Below the pieces are notes generated by a model. The model was not told the DNA's origin. It saw only the letters and a program-made list of their open reading frames with translations, and ran no database searches. Shown piece by piece: positions 1-7,729 of a DNA stretch of 64,000 nucleotides (position 1 is the stretch's first letter; each line of letters begins with the position of its first letter). The DNA is from Vulcanococcus limneticus LL. Lineage in GTDB: Bacteria; Cyanobacteriota; Cyanobacteriia; PCC-6307; Cyanobiaceae. The stretch lies in contig NZ_NQLA01000004.1 in assembly GCF_002252705.1 (NCBI RefSeq), positions 62,001 to 126,000 of the forward strand, in the 5' to 3' direction. The position numbers and the translations under genes were made by a program.

Positions 1-767
1 ATCGTGTACCCCACGTGGAAGGTGGGCACCGCCAGGCTGGCGTTCATGTTGCGCACCACCGCCGCCTGCAGGGTGTTGAAGGCCACGCTCTCGCCGGGGC
101 GCCCGAAGCTCTGGCCAGCGGGGGCGGCCGCCGGGGCAGCGGCGCCAGGGGCGGCGGCCCCGTTCCCGGCAGCAGCTGCCACAGCCGGGCCCGAGCCCTC
201 GGCCACCCGCGGCACGGCCACGGTCAGCCCCAGGGCCCGCTCCACGTCCTCCGCCTGGATGCGGCCGTGGGGGCCGCTGCCCCGCAGGGTGTCCAGGGCC
301 ACGCCGTGCTGACTAGCCAGTTTCTTGGCGCGGGGCGAGGCCACCACCCGGCCTGAGGCCACCGGGGCGGGGGCGACCGCCACGGCAGCGGGCACTGGAA
401 CGGGAGCTGCTGGGGCCACCGGAGCCGGCGTGGTCGCCGCAGGAGAGGCAGGGGCTGGGGCCGCAGCGGGCACCGCCGCCGATCCAGCGGCCGGAGCCTT
501 GGCCGCCGCCTCAGCGATCTCCGCCTCGGTTTCCACGATCAGGCCGATCGTCTCGCCCACCGGAGCCGTGCCGCCGGCGGGCATCAGCACGGCCGCCAGG
601 AAGCCCTCATTGAACGACTCCACGTCCATGTCGGCCTTGTCCGACTCCACCACCAGCACCGACTCGCCACGGGCGACCTTGTCGCCGGGCTTCTTCAGCC
701 ATTCCACGATCTTGCCCTCCGTCATGGTGGAGGAGAGGGCCGGCATGAAGATTTCGTGGGTGGCCAA
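1..767 (-). CDS. pdhC: Dihydrolipoamide acetyltransferase (E2 of pyruvate dehydrogenase), 3' part missing
   Basis: E2 carries acetyl groups on a swinging lipoyl arm between E1 and CoA. From the TTG at 767 the protein opens MATHEIFMPALSSTMTEGK. A biotinyl/lipoyl domain spans about residues 1-75 with lipoyl-lysine K44 in the ESDKAD motif. An Ala/Pro linker follows (about 80-130), then a peripheral-subunit-binding domain (ASPRAKKLA...GSGPHGRI), a second Ala/Pro linker, and the start of the catalytic domain (AVPTFHVGYT). The left edge cuts the gene before the catalytic His motif. There is no nearby ATG that keeps the lipoyl domain, and a TAAAAT hexamer 33 nt upstream fits the TTG start. Family identity is very secure; the start is fairly secure. 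Confidence 0.93.
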   Translation of the reverse strand, partial: MATHEIFMPALSSTMTEGKIVEWLKKPGDKVARGESVLVVESDKADMDVESFNEGFLAAVLMPAGGTAPVGETIGLIVETEAEIAEAAAKAPAAGSAAVPAAAPAPASPAATTPAPVAPAAPVPVPAAVAVAPAPVASGRVVASPRAKKLASQHGVALDTLRGSGPHGRIQAEDVERALGLTVAVPRVAEGSGPAVAAAAGNGAAAPGAAAPAAAPAGQSFGRPGESVAFNTLQAAVVRNMNASLAVPTFHVGYT

Positions 768-794
768 CGGAGGTCTGCCGCGCAATTGGGGCGG

Positions 795-800
795 ATTTTA
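795..800 (-). promoter_or_regulatory. -10 element candidate for pdhC
   Basis: TAAAAT on the minus strand, 33 nt before the TTG start. It matches the TAnnnT pattern seen before many genes here. No convincing -35 element. Confidence 0.45.
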
Positions 801-883
801 CGTGGCTTGCGGGCGCCACCCGCTGGTCAGAGGGCGCGGCCCGGCGGGGGGATGGAGCCGCGTAGCGCCCGCTTCGGCCGGGC

Positions 884-1324
884 TCAGGCGCCCTCGATCG
901 CCTCGATCACGCCGTCGCGCACCACCACCGCCACCTGCAGCTTCTCCACCAGGTTGTCGCCCACGCGCACGTCGGTGAAGCTCTCCAGCTGGCCCTGCTC
1001 CACGATCTGCTCCAGCTCCAGCTCGCGCACTTGGCGCTGCTGCTCCAGCAGCTGGCGCTTCTGCTCCTCCAGCTCGGCCCGCTTGGCGGCCACCTGCTCC
1101 TGCACGGAGGCCACCTGCTCCGACACGCGGGGATCGAGGGGGTTGGCGCTCTGGCTGCGGATCGCATCCACCACCTGCTGGCCCTCCTGCTCCAGCTGGG
1201 CCAGCTGGCCATCGCTGCCGGCGATGGCGTTGCTCAGCTCGCGCTCGGCGTCCTCCTTCCAGCGGGGAGTCACCACGGCCCGCACCGTGATCGTGCGCTT
1301 GATCGAAAGGGAGCCGTCGGCCAT
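884..1324 (-). CDS. YlqD family protein
   Basis: A 146-aa protein. A short beta-strand-like start (SLSIKRTITVRAVVTPRW) leads into a long, highly charged coiled coil at about residues 25-112, rich in Glu, Gln and Arg (LEQEGQQVVDAIRSQ, then EQVAAKRAELEEQKRQLLEQ). It ends in a small beta-rich tail (VRVGDNLVEKLQVAVVVRDGVIEAI). This layout matches the YlqD family, common in cyanobacteria and Firmicutes, whose function is unknown. It has no signal peptide or membrane segment, so it is probably cytosolic. It is separated from pdhC by about 115 bases and from the acyl-ACP synthetase by about 80. Confidence 0.8.
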   Translation of the reverse strand: MADGSLSIKRTITVRAVVTPRWKEDAERELSNAIAGSDGQLAQLEQEGQQVVDAIRSQSANPLDPRVSEQVASVQEQVAAKRAELEEQKRQLLEQQRQVRELELEQIVEQGQLESFTDVRVGDNLVEKLQVAVVVRDGVIEAIEGA

Positions 1325-1407
1325 GGAAACAAAAAATCAGCATCCAGGCTCTCAGCCCGGACCCGGAGGGTCAACGGCCGGATCGCCGCACCGGGGCCAG
1401 CGGTGGC

Positions 1408-3378
1408 TCAGCGCCCGTAGATCGCCTCGATCGCCGCGGCATCCCGCTGGGTGATGCGGTCGCGCTTCTGCTTGAGGGTCTGGGTGAGCAGGCCGTTCTC
1501 GATGCTGAAGGGCGCCACCAGGGCCACCCCCCCCAGGCGCTCGTCCGGCCGGGAGCCGGGCCGGGCCGCCAGACGGCGGTTGAGCCGGCCGGTGAGCGCC
1601 TTGAGCAGCGCCGCCTCGGCGCCGGCGGGGGAGCCATCGGGGAAGACCGGCGGCGGGGTGAGCCCCTGCTCACGGGCGAAGGCCGCCAGGGGCTCGGGGC
1701 GCGGCACGATCAGGGCGCCGAGCTGGCGCCGGTCCTGGCCCACCAGCATCACCTGCTCCACCAGGGCGCAGGCGGCCAGCTCCTCCTCCAGCGGGCCGGG
1801 CTCGATGTTCTCGCCGCTGCTGAGCACGATCGTGTCCTTGGCCCGGCCGGTGAGCACCAGGGAGCCGTCGGGCAGCAGGTGGCCCAGGTCGCCGGTGTCA
1901 AACCAGCCCTCGGCGTCGATCACCTTGGCGGTGGCCTCGGGCTTGCCGAAGTAGCCGGCCATCACCTGGGGGCCCCGGGCGAGCACCCGGCCCCGCTCGC
2001 CCCAGCCCAGGGTGGCCGTGCCCTCCAGGTCCACGATCTTGAGGGCCGTGCCCGGCAGGGGCTGGCCGGCGCTGCCGCGGCGGTTGGCCCATGGGCGGCG
2101 ACAGGTGAGCACGGGCGCCGTCTCGGTGAGGCCGTAGCCCACCAGCAGCTCGATGCCGATCGCCTCAAAGAAGCCATCCACGTGGGGGGCCAGGGCGCCG
2201 CCGCCACTGATCGCCGTCCCCAGGCGACCGCCGGCCAGCTGGGCCCGCACCTTGGGCCAGAACAGGCGCGCCGCCAGGGCGTGCAGGGGCCAGCTGGCCC
2301 CTGCCAGGACCGCACCCGCCAGCCGGTCCACGGGGCCATGGGGGCTGAGGGTGAGGTCGCGGGCACGGCGCTTCTGGGCGCTGTGGAAACGGCTGATGGC
2401 CAGGGCCCGGCCCAGCAGGCGCTGGCGGCCCGGCGGCATGGCGGCCACGGCATCCTCGAAGCCGGCCAGCAGGGCCTCCCACAGCCGGGGCACGCTGATC
2501 AGGTACTGGGGCCGGACCCGCTGCAGGTCGGCCTTGAGGTGCCGCAGGGTCGTGTAGGTCTGGCGGCAGCCGCAGCTGAGCAGCAGGTATTCGGCCGTGC
2601 GCTCGTAGGCGTGCCAGATCGGCAGCACGCTGAGCACGTGGTCGCCGGGCCGGGGCGCCACCGCCACGCCCAGGGTGCGGATCTGGTGCAGCAGGTTGGC
2701 GTGGCTGAGGGGCACGCCCTTGGGCTGGCCGGTGGTGCCGGAGGTGTAGAGCAGGGTCGCCAGGCGCTGCTCGCCGCCGGTGGGCCAGGGCGGCACGGGC
2801 ACCTGGGCGCCACGGGCCAGGAAGTCGGCCCAGCTGAGGCAGGGCACCACCGGCGCCTCGGCGCCCCCCTCCCCCTCCAGCACCAGCACGAAGCGGAGCC
2901 GCCCCAGCGCCTCCGAGCCCAGAGCCAGCTGCCCCAGCAGCGCCGCCGACTCCACCACCAGGCCGACGGCACCGGAATCCCCGAGGATGTAGCCCAGCTC
3001 CTCGGCCGGTGCGGCACTGCCGCGCACCGCGTCCGCGGCACCGGCACGCATCAGCCCCTGGTCGGCCACCAGCCAGCGGGGGCCGTTCTCGGCGAACAGG
3101 GCCACCACGTCGCCCGGCCGCACCCCCAGGGCCGCGAAGGCCGCCGCGGCCTGCTCGATGTGCTGCTGGAGCTCGCGGTAGCTCAGGGTTTCCGGCGGCT
3201 TGGCGTGGGGGGCTTCCACGGCCACGGCGTCGCCGTAGCGCTCGGCCAACACCGGCCAGAGCTGTTCGATCCCGCTGATGCCGCTCCAGTCATCCCGCAG
3301 GGCCAGGGCACGGCGGTCGCGCCGATCGGCACTCCAGTGGATTTCTGCGCGGCTGGTGCTCCGGGTGGTTGGGGCCAT
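1408..3378 (-). CDS. aas: Long-chain acyl-ACP/acyl-CoA synthetase (AMP-forming)
   Basis: A 656-aa member of the adenylate-forming superfamily, which activates free fatty acids through acyl-AMP. All core motifs are visible: P-loop YTSGTTGQPKG, GYGLTET, the hinge GWFDTGDLG, and LTGRAKDTIV. Length and the long insertion between the first two motifs fit the FadD15/Aas-like class. Cyanobacteria usually carry a single enzyme of this kind, which acts as acyl-ACP synthetase and recycles free fatty acids into membrane lipids. That role is inferred here. The ATG at 3378 (MAPTTRSTSR) was chosen because the open frame further upstream runs antisense-like through the 3' end of lipB. The adjacent lipB also handles acyl-ACP, so the pair may be functionally linked. 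Confidence 0.88.
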   Translation of the reverse strand: MAPTTRSTSRAEIHWSADRRDRRALALRDDWSGISGIEQLWPVLAERYGDAVAVEAPHAKPPETLSYRELQQHIEQAAAAFAALGVRPGDVVALFAENGPRWLVADQGLMRAGAADAVRGSAAPAEELGYILGDSGAVGLVVESAALLGQLALGSEALGRLRFVLVLEGEGGAEAPVVPCLSWADFLARGAQVPVPPWPTGGEQRLATLLYTSGTTGQPKGVPLSHANLLHQIRTLGVAVAPRPGDHVLSVLPIWHAYERTAEYLLLSCGCRQTYTTLRHLKADLQRVRPQYLISVPRLWEALLAGFEDAVAAMPPGRQRLLGRALAISRFHSAQKRRARDLTLSPHGPVDRLAGAVLAGASWPLHALAARLFWPKVRAQLAGGRLGTAISGGGALAPHVDGFFEAIGIELLVGYGLTETAPVLTCRRPWANRRGSAGQPLPGTALKIVDLEGTATLGWGERGRVLARGPQVMAGYFGKPEATAKVIDAEGWFDTGDLGHLLPDGSLVLTGRAKDTIVLSSGENIEPGPLEEELAACALVEQVMLVGQDRRQLGALIVPRPEPLAAFAREQGLTPPPVFPDGSPAGAEAALLKALTGRLNRRLAARPGSRPDERLGGVALVAPFSIENGLLTQTLKQKRDRITQRDAAAIEAIYGR

Positions 3379-3421
3379 CTCGGTGGGCGCGCTCGGCGCG
3401 GCGGCGGACTGAGGAGCATGG

Positions 3422-4105
3422 TTACAACCCCTGCAGGATTTCGGGGGGCCGAGGGGGACGGAGCGCCAGGTTGAAACGCCGGGCGAAGGCCGCCAGCAGC
3501 CGGGGCCGCAGCTGCGCCGCCGTGAGTTCCGGCCGCCAATCCACCAGGCGCCCCACGGGCCGATCGGCGATGCCACAGGGCACGATCGCGCTGAAGCCGG
3601 CCAGGTCACAGTCCACGTTGAGGGCCAGGCCGTGCTGGCTGATCCAGCGCCGCGCCCCCACGCCGATGGCCGCCAGCTTGCGGCCCTCCAACCAGACGCC
3701 GGTGAGTCCAGCCAACCGCTCCCCCTCCAGATCCAGCTCCGCCAGCAGATCCAGCACCACCCCCTCCAGCTCGCGCAGATAGCGGTGCAGGTCGGCGCCG
3801 TGGCGCTGCAGGTTGAGCACCGGGTAGAGCACCAGCTGGCCTGGGACGTGGTGGGTCACCTCACCGCCACGGTCGATCCGGAACAGGGGCGCCGGCGGCG
3901 CGGCCGGATCGAAGCCCAGGAAGGCCTCACTGGCGCCACGGCCGAGGGTGTAGCAGGGCTCGTGCTCCAGCAGCAGCACCGCGTCGGGGCCGGCCGGATC
4001 CGTGAGCAACCGCTCCTGCAGCTGCCGCTGCCACCGCCACCCCGTGGCGTAGGCCACCGGTCCAGGCGATTGGAAACAGATTGCGTCAGCGGCTGGGTGT
4101 TTCAC
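3422..4105 (-). CDS. lipB: Octanoyltransferase (lipoate biosynthesis)
   Basis: A 227-aa LipB that transfers octanoyl from octanoyl-ACP to apo-lipoyl domains, the first step of de novo lipoate synthesis; the E2 at 1-767 is a likely client. The characteristic motif [17 protein letters not shown] is present, followed by [29 protein letters not shown] with the catalytic Lys, and by [12 protein letters not shown] with the catalytic Cys. The start is GTG at 4105 ([11 protein letters not shown]). It diverges from hpf across only 46 bases. Confidence 0.95.
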   Translation of the reverse strand: MKHPAADAICFQSPGPVAYATGWRWQRQLQERLLTDPAGPDAVLLLEHEPCYTLGRGASEAFLGFDPAAPPAPLFRIDRGGEVTHHVPGQLVLYPVLNLQRHGADLHRYLRELEGVVLDLLAELDLEGERLAGLTGVWLEGRKLAAIGVGARRWISQHGLALNVDCDLAGFSAIVPCGIADRPVGRLVDWRPELTAAQLRPRLLAAFARRFNLALRPPRPPEILQGL

Positions 4106-4115
4106 CCACCGTTCC

Positions 4116-4121
4116 TAGCGT
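4116..4121 (+). promoter_or_regulatory. -10 element candidate for hpf
   Basis: TAGCGT, 36 nt before the hpf ATG, in the short lipB-hpf divergent gap. Confidence 0.4.
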
Positions 4122-4135
4122 TGGGGCGTCCCCAA
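4121..4135. promoter_or_regulatory. Inverted repeat in the lipB-hpf intergenic region
   Basis: TTGGGG-CGT-CCCCAA, a perfect 6-bp inverted repeat with a 3-nt centre directly after the hpf -10 candidate. It could be an operator or the base of a 5'-leader hairpin. No known regulator is assigned. Confidence 0.3.
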
Positions 4136-4151
4136 GCCTGGGAGCACTGGG

Positions 4152-4739
4152 ATGAAGCTTCTGATCCACGGCCGCAATCTGGACGTGACGCCGGCCATTC
4201 ACGACTACACGGAGGAGAAGCTGACGCGCGCGATCGGCAACTTCAACGGTCTGGTCAAGGAGGCCGATGTGCACCTCTCGGTGGCCCGCAACCCGCGGGT
4301 GCCGCAGCAGACCGCGGAAGTGACGGTCTTCGCCAACGGCACCGTGATCCGGGCCCAGGAGCGCAGCGAGAACCTCTACGCCAGCATCGATCTGGTGGCC
4401 GACAAGCTGACCCGCCAGCTGCGGCGCTTCAAGGACCGCCTGCAGGAGCAGCACCAGGGTCCGGTGCACCGCTCCGCCCGCGACGAGGAGGCCGGTGCCG
4501 CCACCCTGCCGCCCCCCGGCGCCAGCCTCACCGACGGCAAGGAGGCGGAACTGCCCAGCCCCGGCGTGCGCCGGAAGTATTTCGCCATGCCGGCGATGAG
4601 CCTGGACGACGCCCTGCACCAGCTGGAGCTGATTGACCACGACTTCTACCTGTTCCGCGACGCGGACAGCGGTGAGCTGCAGGTGGTGTACCACCGAAAC
4701 CACGGCGGTTTCGGCGTGATCCAGGCGCGGGAATCCTGA
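4152..4739 (+). CDS. hpf: Long-form ribosome hibernation promoting factor (LrtA/HPF)
   Basis: A 195-aa protein of the long HPF class. The N-terminal S30AE domain (about residues 1-105) opens MKLLIHGRNLDVTPAIHDY and contains the typical ENLYASIDLVADKLTRQLRRFKDR helix. A disordered linker follows, then the C-terminal dimerisation domain (about 135-190; RKYFAMPAMSLDDALHQLEL...FYLFRDADSGELQVVYHRNHGGFGVI). Long HPF drives 100S ribosome dimer formation; the cyanobacterial version is known as light-repressed LrtA. Here it has a likely promoter, a short leader holding an inverted repeat, and a hairpin after the stop. Confidence 0.95.
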   Translation: MKLLIHGRNLDVTPAIHDYTEEKLTRAIGNFNGLVKEADVHLSVARNPRVPQQTAEVTVFANGTVIRAQERSENLYASIDLVADKLTRQLRRFKDRLQEQHQGPVHRSARDEEAGAATLPPPGASLTDGKEAELPSPGVRRKYFAMPAMSLDDALHQLELIDHDFYLFRDADSGELQVVYHRNHGGFGVIQARES

Positions 4740-4756
4740 GCCGGCCGGGGGAGACT

Positions 4757-4796
4757 GCCCCCATCGATCCGAGGTTGTCCCTGGGGGCAACCTCGG
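4757..4796 (+). terminator. Hairpin region downstream of hpf
   Basis: CCGAGGTTG (4769-4777) pairs with CAACCTCGG (4788-4796). An alternative pairing exists between GCCCCC (4757-4762) and GGGGGC (4783-4788). There is no T-run after it, so it could be an attenuator, an mRNA 3'-end structure or a weak terminator before deoC. Confidence 0.35.
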
Positions 4797-4829
4797 TCTC
4801 AGCCGGCCTCCGGCCGCTTTCCTGACCCC

Positions 4830-5540
4830 GTGGCCCGCGACCTCCCCGATCTCGCCCCCCTGATCGACCACGCCCTGCTGGATCCCCACGTGGGCAGCGA
4901 GGCGATCCAGCGCTGCTGCGACGAGGCCCGCCACTTCGGCTTTGCCGGCGTGTGCGTGGCTTCGCGCTGGCTGCCGGTGGCCCGCGAGCGCCTCGGCAGC
5001 AGCGGCTCCCGCACCCGGTTGGTGGGGGTCGTGGGCTTCCCTTTCGGCGCCATCCCGGCGGCGATCAAGTGGGCCGAGGCGGAATGGGCCGCCGCCGCCG
5101 GTGCCGACGAGCTGGATGTGGTGCCTGATTTCGGGGCCCTGGCCGATGGCGACAGCGGCGCCTTCTGCCAGGACCTGGCCCCGATCGTGGAACTGGGCCT
5201 GCCGGTGAAGGTGATCCTGGAGGTGGGTCGCCTGGCACCCGAGGCCCTGGAACTGGCGGTGGCCGCGGCGATCGACGTCGGCGCCAGTTTCCTCAAGACC
5301 GGCAGCGGCTTCGGCCCGGCCGCCAGCGTGGAGCAGGTGCAGCGGCTGCGGGAGCTGGCCCGGGGTAGGGCCGGGATCAAGGCCTCCGGCGGCATCGCCG
5401 ATCTGGAGCAGGCCCTGGCCCTGGTGGAGGCCGGCGCCAGCCGCCTGGGTACCAGCCGCGGCGTGGCGCTGATGCAGGCCCTGCGCCAGGGCGGTAGCCG
5501 GACGGCGGGCGCCGAATCCGCCGAGCCCCCCGCACCGTGA
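4830..5540 (+). CDS. deoC: Deoxyribose-phosphate aldolase
   Basis: A 236-aa class I aldolase that splits 2-deoxyribose-5-phosphate into acetaldehyde and glyceraldehyde-3-phosphate for deoxynucleoside salvage. The TIM-barrel motifs are intact: VGVVGFPFG, the acidic ADELDVVPD near residue 95, the Schiff-base lysine K156 in GASFLKTGSGFG, and K184 in GIKASGGI. It starts at GTG 4830, the only start that keeps the full N-terminal helix. Its stop overlaps the recO start (GTGA), implying translational coupling. Confidence 0.95.
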   Translation: MARDLPDLAPLIDHALLDPHVGSEAIQRCCDEARHFGFAGVCVASRWLPVARERLGSSGSRTRLVGVVGFPFGAIPAAIKWAEAEWAAAAGADELDVVPDFGALADGDSGAFCQDLAPIVELGLPVKVILEVGRLAPEALELAVAAAIDVGASFLKTGSGFGPAASVEQVQRLRELARGRAGIKASGGIADLEQALALVEAGASRLGTSRGVALMQALRQGGSRTAGAESAEPPAP

Positions 5541-6367
5541 GCGGTGACAGCCGCCTGGAGGGGCTGGTGCTCAAGGCCGGCCCCCTGGGTGAGAGCGATC
5601 GCCTGCTCACCCTGCTCAGCGCCAGCGACGGACTGGTCCGTCTGGCCGTGCCAGGCGCCCGCAAGCCGAAGAGCTCCCTGGCGGCGGCGGTGCCCCTAGC
5701 GGTGCTGCATCTGCAGGTGGGCAGCGGCCGCGGCCTGCGGCGGGTGCGCCAGCTGGAGGTGCGGCGCAACTTCGCCGCCCTGGCCCAGCGGCTGGAGACC
5801 CTGGCGGCGGCCCAGGGCCTGGCGGAGCTGAGTCTGCAGCTGGTGCCCGAAGGCGCCGCCGTGCCGGGGGTGCTCGACGACCTGCTGCTGCAGCTGGCGC
5901 GGCTGGACCTGGTGGTGCAAGAGCGCAGCGAAGGCGTGGAGGCCCTGGCCCTGGCGGTGCAGGGCAGCGTGCACCTGCTGGCCCTGGGGGGCTACGCCCT
6001 GCCCCTGGCCCACTGCGCCCGCAGCGGCGCCCGGCTGGAGCCCCCCCTGGGCGACTGGAGCTGGCGCTGCAGCCTGATCCCCGCCGAAGGCCTGGTGCTG
6101 GGGGCGGTGGCGGGGGCCCAGCTGGTGCTGAACGCCTCGGAGCTGGCCCTGCTGCAGCGGCTGCCGCGGCCGGCCCTGCCCCGCAAGCGCGACGGCAGCC
6201 TGATGGGGCCCTTACCGGTGTGGCTGCGGCTGCTGCAGCTGGTGGAGATCTGGAGCCGCGAGCACCTGGCCCGTTCGCCCCGGGCCTGGCGCCTTGTGCG
6301 CGAGGCGCTCGTGCCGCGGGGGCCTGCTGCGGCATCATCGGGGTCCGGCAACCGATGGAGCCCTTGA
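5537..6367 (+). CDS. recO: DNA repair protein RecO
   Basis: A 276-aa RecO, a mediator that loads RecA on gapped single-stranded DNA within the RecFOR pathway. The N-terminal OB-fold (about residues 1-80) begins RLEGLVLKAGPLGESDRLLTLLS, the family's hallmark pattern. The C-terminal helical domain follows. It starts at GTG 5537, overlapping the deoC stop by 4 bases. Its 3' end overlaps the MFS gene start by 13 bases. The three genes form one tightly packed rightward unit. Confidence 0.92.
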   Translation: MSGDSRLEGLVLKAGPLGESDRLLTLLSASDGLVRLAVPGARKPKSSLAAAVPLAVLHLQVGSGRGLRRVRQLEVRRNFAALAQRLETLAAAQGLAELSLQLVPEGAAVPGVLDDLLLQLARLDLVVQERSEGVEALALAVQGSVHLLALGGYALPLAHCARSGARLEPPLGDWSWRCSLIPAEGLVLGAVAGAQLVLNASELALLQRLPRPALPRKRDGSLMGPLPVWLRLLQLVEIWSREHLARSPRAWRLVREALVPRGPAAASSGSGNRWSP

Positions 6368-7701
6368 GCGGAACCGCCAGACCGTCCGGCATCCAGGGGG
6401 TTCTGGCGCTGCCCGAGTTCCGCAAGCTGTGGCTCGGCCAGGTGTTCAGCCAGCTGGCGGACAAGTTCTACATCGTGTTGATGGTGTTCCTGATCGCCCA
6501 GTACTGGGTGAGCAGCACGCCCCCGGCCGGCGGCGCCCTGGCGGAGGCCGCCGGCCACTTCAAGCTCGACATCGAGAGCCGCGCCCAGCTGATCACCCTG
6601 CTGGCCACAGGGATCTACGTAGCCAACACGATCCCGGCCATGCTGCTGGGCCTGGTGGCGGGGGTCTGGGCCGACCGCTGGCGCAAGCGCGAGGTGATGG
6701 TGGCCTCCAACGGCATCCGCGCCGGCCTGGCGATGCTCGTGCCCCTCTGCCTGCTGGAGGGGCCCTACTGGCTGGGGCTGAGCTGGGGCTACTGGGGCCT
6801 GCTGCTGATCACCTTTCTCGAATCGGTGCTGACCCAGTTCTTCGCCCCGGCGGAACAGGCGGCGATCCCGATGCTGGTGCCGGCCCCCCAGCTGCTCGCG
6901 GCCAATTCGCTCTACCAGGCCACCAGCATGGGCGCCACGATCGTGGGCTTCGCCCTCGGCGATCCGGTGCTGCGGCTGCTGCAGAACGGCCTGGCGCAGC
7001 TGGGAATCGCCAACGGCGAATTCGTGCTGCTGCCGATCTGCTACGGCCTGGCCGCCCTGTTCATCGCCTGGATCCGGGTGGAGGAGGAGGTGAAGCCCGC
7101 CAGCACCAGCAGCGTCTGGCGGGAGATCGGCGAGGGGATGCAGGTGCTGCGCGACCTGCCCAGCGTGCGCAGCTCGATGATCCATCTGGTGCTGCTCTAC
7201 AGCCTGCTGGCGGCCCTCTACGTGATGTCGATCAGCCTGGCCTCGGCGATCCAGGGGCTGGGGCCCACCCGCTTCGGCACCCTGCTGGCCATGAGCGGCG
7301 CCGGCCTGGCGGTGGGGGCCGTGACCGTGGCCCAGGTGGGCCATGGCTTCAACCGGCGCGTGCTGGCCTCCGCCGGCCTGGGCACCATCGCCTGGAGCCT
7401 GGTGCTGCTGGGCCAGCTGCGGGGCAGCCTGCTGCTCACCCTCACCCTCTGCGGCGTGCTCGGCGTCGGGGCTGCCCTGCTGGCGATCCCCGCCCAGACC
7501 ACCATCCAGGAGGAGACCCCCGAGAGCCAGCGCGGCAAGGTGTTCGGCCTGCAGAACAACCTGATCAACATCGCCCTGAGCCTGCCCCTGGTGCTGGCGG
7601 GCACCCTGGTGAGCCGCTTCGGCCTGCTGCCGGTGCTGTGGGCCCTGGCGGCCCTGGCCCTGGTGGCGGCGCTGCTCGAGCGGCCCTGGAAACGCTGCTA
7701 G
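6355..7701 (+). CDS. MFS transporter of unknown substrate
   Basis: A 448-aa integral membrane protein with about 12 hydrophobic segments. Examples are FYIVLMVFLIAQYWV, the segment at IYVANTIPAMLLGLVAGVWADRWRKREVM, LVLLYSLLAALYVMSISL, and the C-terminal LPLVLAGTLVSRF. The loop GVWADRWRKREVM after TM2 matches the MFS motif-A pattern G-x-x-x-D-R-x-G-R/K. The ATG at 6355 (MEPLSGTARPSGIQGVLALPEFRKLWLGQ) fits the usual N-terminus of the family; it lies inside the recO 3' end. The substrate cannot be read from the sequence. The TAG stop forms the first half of the -10 candidate of the next gene. Confidence 0.85.
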   Translation: MEPLSGTARPSGIQGVLALPEFRKLWLGQVFSQLADKFYIVLMVFLIAQYWVSSTPPAGGALAEAAGHFKLDIESRAQLITLLATGIYVANTIPAMLLGLVAGVWADRWRKREVMVASNGIRAGLAMLVPLCLLEGPYWLGLSWGYWGLLLITFLESVLTQFFAPAEQAAIPMLVPAPQLLAANSLYQATSMGATIVGFALGDPVLRLLQNGLAQLGIANGEFVLLPICYGLAALFIAWIRVEEEVKPASTSSVWREIGEGMQVLRDLPSVRSSMIHLVLLYSLLAALYVMSISLASAIQGLGPTRFGTLLAMSGAGLAVGAVTVAQVGHGFNRRVLASAGLGTIAWSLVLLGQLRGSLLLTLTLCGVLGVGAALLAIPAQTTIQEETPESQRGKVFGLQNNLINIALSLPLVLAGTLVSRFGLLPVLWALAALALVAALLERPWKRC

Positions 7702-7704
7702 CCT
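7699..7704 (+). promoter_or_regulatory. -10 element candidate for the downstream glycosyltransferase
   Basis: TAGCCT, 31 nt before the GTG at 7730. Its TAG is also the stop codon of the MFS gene. Confidence 0.35.
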
Positions 7705-7729
7705 GACCCTTCGAGCGAGGCGCGGCGGC

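Noticed and set aside
1879-3474. 531-codon open frame on the plus strand
   Set aside because: Lies antisense to the acyl-ACP synthetase; Gly/Gln/His-rich low complexity and no motif. A by-product of high GC.
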